DNA of 64,000 bases from Anaerolineales bacterium HSG25. Lineage in GTDB: Bacteria > Chloroflexota > Anaerolineae > 4572-78 > J111. Positions 60,700-64,000 of the stretch are shown in pieces. Location of the stretch: positions 18,499-82,498 of the forward strand of contig JAUCGA010000008.1 in assembly GCA_030377865.1 (NCBI GenBank). The letters are read 5' to 3'. The position numbers were made by a program, and so were the translations under genes. The notes beneath the pieces were generated by a model. It was not told where the DNA came from. It searched no databases and saw only the letters and a list, made by a program, of their open reading frames with translations. How positions within the stretch are numbered: the stretch's first letter is position 1; each line of letters begins with the position of its first letter.

Positions 60700-61497
60700 C
60701 GTGATGAGCATGCCTCCTGCGAGGTGCGAAGCTCCTCGCAGGTGTTTATCTGGGACATCGTTTCAAACACCTCCGAGGAGAAAAACACACCTCGAAGGTG
60801 AGTGTACCAGTCATTAAATTCTATCATCCTTGAAATTCTGCTCTAAACAGGGCACAATAAGAGCAGAATTACAGGGATAGAAGAATTACACCCATTAGAC
60901 AAGACACCTACGAGGAACTTCGTACCTCGTAGGAGAACGAGTCTGCCTCCTGCTACGTGCCCGAATGGGTAGAGGTGCGAAGTTCCTCGCAGGTGTTTAG
61001 CTGGGACATTGTTTCAAACACCAACACCTCACACCTCCGAGGAGAAAAACACACCTCGGAGGAGGGTGCACCAGTCATTAAATTCTATCATCCTTGAAAT
61101 TCTGCTCTAAACAGGGCACAATAAGAGCAGAATTACAGGGATAGAAGAATTACACCCATTAGACAAGACACCTACGAGGAACTTCGTACCTCGTAGGAGA
61201 ACGAGTCTGCCTCCTGCTACGTGCCCGAATGGGTAGAGGTGCGAAGTTCCTCGTAGGTGTTTAGCTGGGACATTGTTTCAAACACCTTCGAGGAGAAAAA
61301 CACACCTCGGAGGAGAGTGTACCAGTCATTAAATTCTATCATCCTTGAAATTCTGCTCTAAACAGGGCACAATAAGAGCAGAATTACAGGGATAGGAGAA
61401 TTACACCCATTAGACAAGACACCGAGGAACTTCGTACCTCGTAGGAGAACGAGTCTGCCTCCTGCGAGGTGCGTAGCTCCTCGCAGGTGTTGATCTA
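60700..61497. repeat. Three-unit tandem repeat, about 250-264 bp per unit
   Basis: The landmark CCAGTCATTAAATTCTATCA recurs at 60807, 61071 and 61322. Each unit holds a hairpin ATTCTGCTCT / AGAGCAGAAT, a palindromic ACCTACGAGG / CCTCGTAGG with ACTTCGT between, and an ACCTCGGAGG-type unit. The last copy is cut at GGTGTTGATCTACC. Units differ by a few substitutions and an indel of about 13 bp. No conserved open frame runs through them. The gap 60524-61614 contains nothing else I can support, apart from a TCTAATCGCAGTATA fragment at 60584. Confidence 0.85.
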
Positions 61498-61614
61498 CCC
61501 CAGACCTACCTACTGCTTTGAAACTGACTCGATTCAACGTATAATGCCATCTAACTGAATTTCAGGAAATAATTGTCATGAATCCAACTAATTTTATAAA
61601 GGTGTTAGATAATT

Positions 61615-61824
61615 ATGGTAACTGATACAGAAATAAAAATAAAAGGGATTGAAGCACTTGTTTTGGCTTTAGGAGAACTTCATGCCGAACGGTTTATTTC
61701 TCTGATCTTGCGCGAACCATTCGATTATACCCTCTGGCAAAGGAATTTGTGGCAAACCAAGTCAGTAAGTGACTTGAGCCGTGAGGCTATGGCATATCGC
61801 AGGCAGTCTAAAATAACAGGATAA
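61615..61824 (+). CDS. Small conserved protein, possible antitoxin-type
   Basis: 69 aa. EIKIKGIEALVLALGELHAE then RFISLILREPFDYTLWQRNL and SVSDLSREAMAYRR is a pattern I associate with small proteins of cyanobacteria and Chloroflexota, often found singly or near toxin-antitoxin loci. Function unknown. A 15-codon frame MNPTNFIKVLDNYGN starts at 61578 and overlaps its 5' end; it may be the stump of a lost upstream gene. AAGGTG at 61600-61605 is the only candidate ribosome binding site. Confidence 0.6.
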   Translation: MVTDTEIKIKGIEALVLALGELHAERFISLILREPFDYTLWQRNLWQTKSVSDLSREAMAYRRQSKITG

Positions 61825-61835
61825 CCAATTTTTGT

Positions 61836-64000
61836 ATGCTTGTAACTCCTAACCGTCTACCCTACCTCTGCCTAGCCCTCATTATTCTGCTGGCGGGCGG
61901 ACTGTACCTTACAAATCCGGTGGTCTTGGCGACCCCGTTATATCAAGAAACACCAGTCTGGACAGTTGAGGGCGCACAATCGGAGGCGCAGTTAGGCTGG
62001 TCGGTCAACAGCGCGGGCGACGTGAATGGCGACGGTTATATCGACGTGGTCATCTCGGCCAATGGGTACGACGCGGGGTTGGGTCGTCAGCAAGGCCGCA
62101 TCTACCTGTACTACGGCTCGCCCAACGGACTGTCTGAAACACCGGACTGGCTCATGGACGGCACACAGATTGGGCGTGAGTTTGGCAACGCGGTCAGCAC
62201 CGCGGGGGATGTCAACGCCGACGGGTTTGCCGATTTGATTGTGGCCGCCAATCGGTACGACGCGCCCACCGAGAAGGAGGCCGGACAGGTCTATCTCTAT
62301 TACGGCTCGACGGACGGACTGCCCGACACGCCAGCATGGATCATGACCCAAGCGCGGGGGCAAGCTCGTTTCGGCTCGGCGGTGGGTACGGCGGGCGATG
62401 TGAACGGTGATGGCTATAGCGACATCATCGTCGGAGCCAACAAATACAGCGGCTCCGAGGGGTACGAAGAAGAGGGGCGAGTTTTCCTTTATTATGGCTC
62501 ACCTGACGGAGCCGGTCAGAATGCGGCATGGAGCGCGGCGGGTAAAGAGGCCGGACTCCAGTTCGGTAGCAGTGTCGGCACTGCGGGCGATGTGAACGGC
62601 GACGGTTTTGCCGATATGATTATCGGAGCGCGGGGCGACATGGGGCAGGTGCAGGTCTATCATGGCTCGGCTACCGGACTCAGCTTCTCGCCCGATTGGC
62701 AGGTCGAGGGGAAACAGCGTCAGGCTAACTTTGGCGGCAGTGTTAGCACTGCGGGGGATGTGAACGGAGACGGGTACAGCGACGTGATTATCGGCAGTAG
62801 TCGCTATGACCACAAAGGCCAAAACGTCGGGCGAGCTTACCTCTATCTGGGGTCGGCGGATGGACTGTCTGACACGCCCAGTTGGATCACCACCGGCGAG
62901 CGAGAGAATGGGCAGTTGGGCTTTGCTGTCGGTACCAGTGTTGACATGAATCGAGATGGGTATAGCGACCTGATTATCAGCCAGCCGTTTGGCACCGAAC
63001 CGGCTCAAGTTTTGGTCTATCATGGCGGGCCGACCGGAGTCAGCCCCGCCCCGAGTTGGGTGCTAGAAAGTGACCAAGCCGATAGCTGGTTTGGCTTTGC
63101 TCTCAGCCCGATTGGTGACGTGAACGGCGACGATTGTAGCGACATCGTGGTCAGCGCGGTGCGCCACACCGCCGTTTTGACCCATGAGGGTCAGTCACTC
63201 GTTTATTATGGACAACCATGCCCCCCATCGGAGCCTTCTCGGACGGGTATTGTTCCCCTGACCAAAACCTTAACCGCCCAAACGGTGCAACTGTATACCA
63301 TCGTGCGGAATCCGTTGGGGCGCACGCAGGTTAAGCTAGAATGGGAACTGAATCCGATTGGCACCCTGACTAGCACCCAACTGGTGAGCATGAGCGGTCA
63401 AAGTCCGCACTGGGTTGATGTAACTCAGCGGGAACAACTAATTGTCGAGCAAGTTGATCTCTTGCCCGATGTGGATTATCGGGGGCAAATACGCCTGCGC
63501 TATCAGCCCAACAACCGCATCGGCCAAACGGTCGGGCGTTGGGAATCGGTTACATGGGGCGACCAAGATTCGACCACTCTGTTGGCCGACCCGCTTGAGC
63601 CGTTGGCGCTTAACAGTACCCCCCTGCCGACCCTCTTGGCGGGCACAACCATCCCTAGCTCGACACAGACTGGCACACCCTCACCCACCGCCAGCCCATC
63701 CAACACCCCGACCGAAACCAGCACCCCCTCCGCAACGCCAACTTTCACCCCATCACCAACGAAAACCTTCACGCCGACCGCAACCAATACGGCAACAAAT
63801 ACACCGACATTCACCCCAACTCCGACTAAAACCTATACACCCACTCCATTGCCGACCGCAACCAACACGGCGACGAATACCCCAACTTTCACCCCGACTC
63901 CGACCAAAACTAATACCCCGACTCCATTGCCGACCGCAACCAACACACCTACCACTACCCCGACCCCCACGCCCACGCCGACCAAAACTCACACCCCGAC
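61836..64000 (+). CDS. Secreted FG-GAP (integrin-alpha-like) repeat protein, 3' end outside the window
   Basis: An open frame of 721 codons that continues past the window. Sec signal peptide (LPYLCLALIILLAGG, cleavage near VVLAT). Seven FG-GAP repeats follow between about residues 48 and 460, each with a FGxxVxTAGDVNGDGYxD-type core; the calcium-loop DVNGDG appears in repeats 1 and 3-5, is changed to DVNADG, DMNRDG and DVNGDD in the others. Next is a beta domain of about 140 residues (LTAQTVQLYTIVRNPLGRTQ), then a Thr/Pro-rich linker with tandem repeats. This suits a surface-bound adhesion or matrix protein. ATG 61836 is 12 bases after the previous stop, with no strong ribosome site. Confidence 0.85.
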   Translation, partial: MLVTPNRLPYLCLALIILLAGGLYLTNPVVLATPLYQETPVWTVEGAQSEAQLGWSVNSAGDVNGDGYIDVVISANGYDAGLGRQQGRIYLYYGSPNGLSETPDWLMDGTQIGREFGNAVSTAGDVNADGFADLIVAANRYDAPTEKEAGQVYLYYGSTDGLPDTPAWIMTQARGQARFGSAVGTAGDVNGDGYSDIIVGANKYSGSEGYEEEGRVFLYYGSPDGAGQNAAWSAAGKEAGLQFGSSVGTAGDVNGDGFADMIIGARGDMGQVQVYHGSATGLSFSPDWQVEGKQRQANFGGSVSTAGDVNGDGYSDVIIGSSRYDHKGQNVGRAYLYLGSADGLSDTPSWITTGERENGQLGFAVGTSVDMNRDGYSDLIISQPFGTEPAQVLVYHGGPTGVSPAPSWVLESDQADSWFGFALSPIGDVNGDDCSDIVVSAVRHTAVLTHEGQSLVYYGQPCPPSEPSRTGIVPLTKTLTAQTVQLYTIVRNPLGRTQVKLEWELNPIGTLTSTQLVSMSGQSPHWVDVTQREQLIVEQVDLLPDVDYRGQIRLRYQPNNRIGQTVGRWESVTWGDQDSTTLLADPLEPLALNSTPLPTLLAGTTIPSSTQTGTPSPTASPSNTPTETSTPSATPTFTPSPTKTFTPTATNTATNTPTFTPTPTKTYTPTPLPTATNTATNTPTFTPTPTKTNTPTPLPTATNTPTTTPTPTPTPTKTHTP
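63774..64000 (+). repeat. 78-bp coding tandem repeat in the Thr/Pro linker
   Basis: CCGACCGCAACCAA recurs at 63774, 63852 and 63930, exactly 78 bp apart, each unit encoding a 26-residue period of PTATNTATNTPTFTPTPTKT type. The period is a multiple of three, so copy number can change without a frameshift. The array continues past the window end. Confidence 0.85.

Noticed and set aside
60624..60827. 67-aa open frame
   Set aside because: Encoded by repeat hairpins only; no ribosome site.
60700..61497. CRISPR array
   Set aside because: Units are about 250 bp with near-identical interiors; no short repeats with unique spacers and no cas genes. The Fe-S nuclease at 57496 pairs with a UvrD helicase, not with Cas proteins.
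62499..63023. 174-aa open frame on the minus strand
   Set aside because: Antisense to the FG-GAP gene, whose seven repeats prove the plus frame.
63503..63992. Val/Gly-rich and Gly/Arg-rich frames on the minus strand
   Set aside because: Produced by the reverse of the Thr/Pro tandem linker.
1..64000. tRNA and rRNA genes
   Set aside because: No T-loop GGTTCGAATCC-type motif with flanking cloverleaf arms and no rRNA-like stretch was recognised on either strand; a covariance scan could still find one.

Overview
Organism. Gene families suggest a Chloroflexota bacterium (Anaerolineae or Ardenticatenia-like). They include a secreted alpha-2-macroglobulin with a dockerin-like tail, Tat-exported proteins ending the signal in AHAQ, GT-C and DUF2079 membrane proteins with C-terminal beta domains, tandem GlgC paralogues, MenB, a small lipoprotein with a WRDGSLDCP-type domain, DUF4058, FG-GAP proteins with TPT-rich linkers, and many DUF2281/PIN remnants. 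This is inference from family resemblance; there is no rRNA or tRNA in the window to settle it. The most distinctive feature is the intergenic space, which is packed with several families of short palindromic, terminally inverted repeats. Some of them sit in frame inside genes.

Layout. 1-2.3 kb: an RhlE-like helicase and a cyclophilin. 2.7-12.6 kb (minus): a 563-aa NTPase with an effector-associated-like N-terminus, a 909-aa STAND/TPR ATPase and a giant alpha-2-macroglobulin. 13.3-15.8 kb: a PHP hydrolase coupled to a cyclodeaminase-like helical protein, then a lipoprotein. 15.9-19.3 kb: the conserved pgeF-yggS-proC-yggT cluster followed by a DUF167 gene. 19.7-24.7 kb: lipoprotein cyclophilin, alcohol dehydrogenase, coaBC, upp and a small coiled-coil protein. 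24.8-25.6 kb: an XRE regulator, a truncated duplicate of it and a wrecked VapBC-like pair. 25.6-30.9 kb: two GT-C membrane proteins and a YdcF-like protein. 31.3-35.3 kb: an unknown two-gene unit, pgk, nth and a Tat-exported protein.

36.1-42.2 kb (minus) is the most unusual locus. A corrinoid protein, a MtaA/UroD-like protein, a histidine kinase with a DUF1638 N-terminus, and a receiver-PAS-GAF-histidine kinase form one tightly overlapping unit. It looks like a methyl-corrinoid system wired to two-component signalling, with no substrate methyltransferase in sight. The MtaA-like protein lacks the usual Cys zinc ligands.

43-49.7 kb: a GIY-YIG (T5orf172) protein, recJ overlapping a DUF2079 membrane protein, and a small membrane peptide. 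50.2-54 kb: an NrtR-like Nudix regulator, then glgC and a second GlgC paralogue that has lost active-site residues (GlgD-like). 54.2-58.4 kb: two gene remnants, one cut by a repeat, then a UvrD-like helicase with an AddB-type Fe-S nuclease. 59-61.5 kb: a hypothetical gene, menB and a three-unit tandem repeat of about 250 bp. 61.6-64 kb: a small conserved protein and the start of a seven-repeat FG-GAP surface protein that runs off the window.

Limits. All family calls come from reading motifs by eye. No searches, structure predictions or statistics were run.
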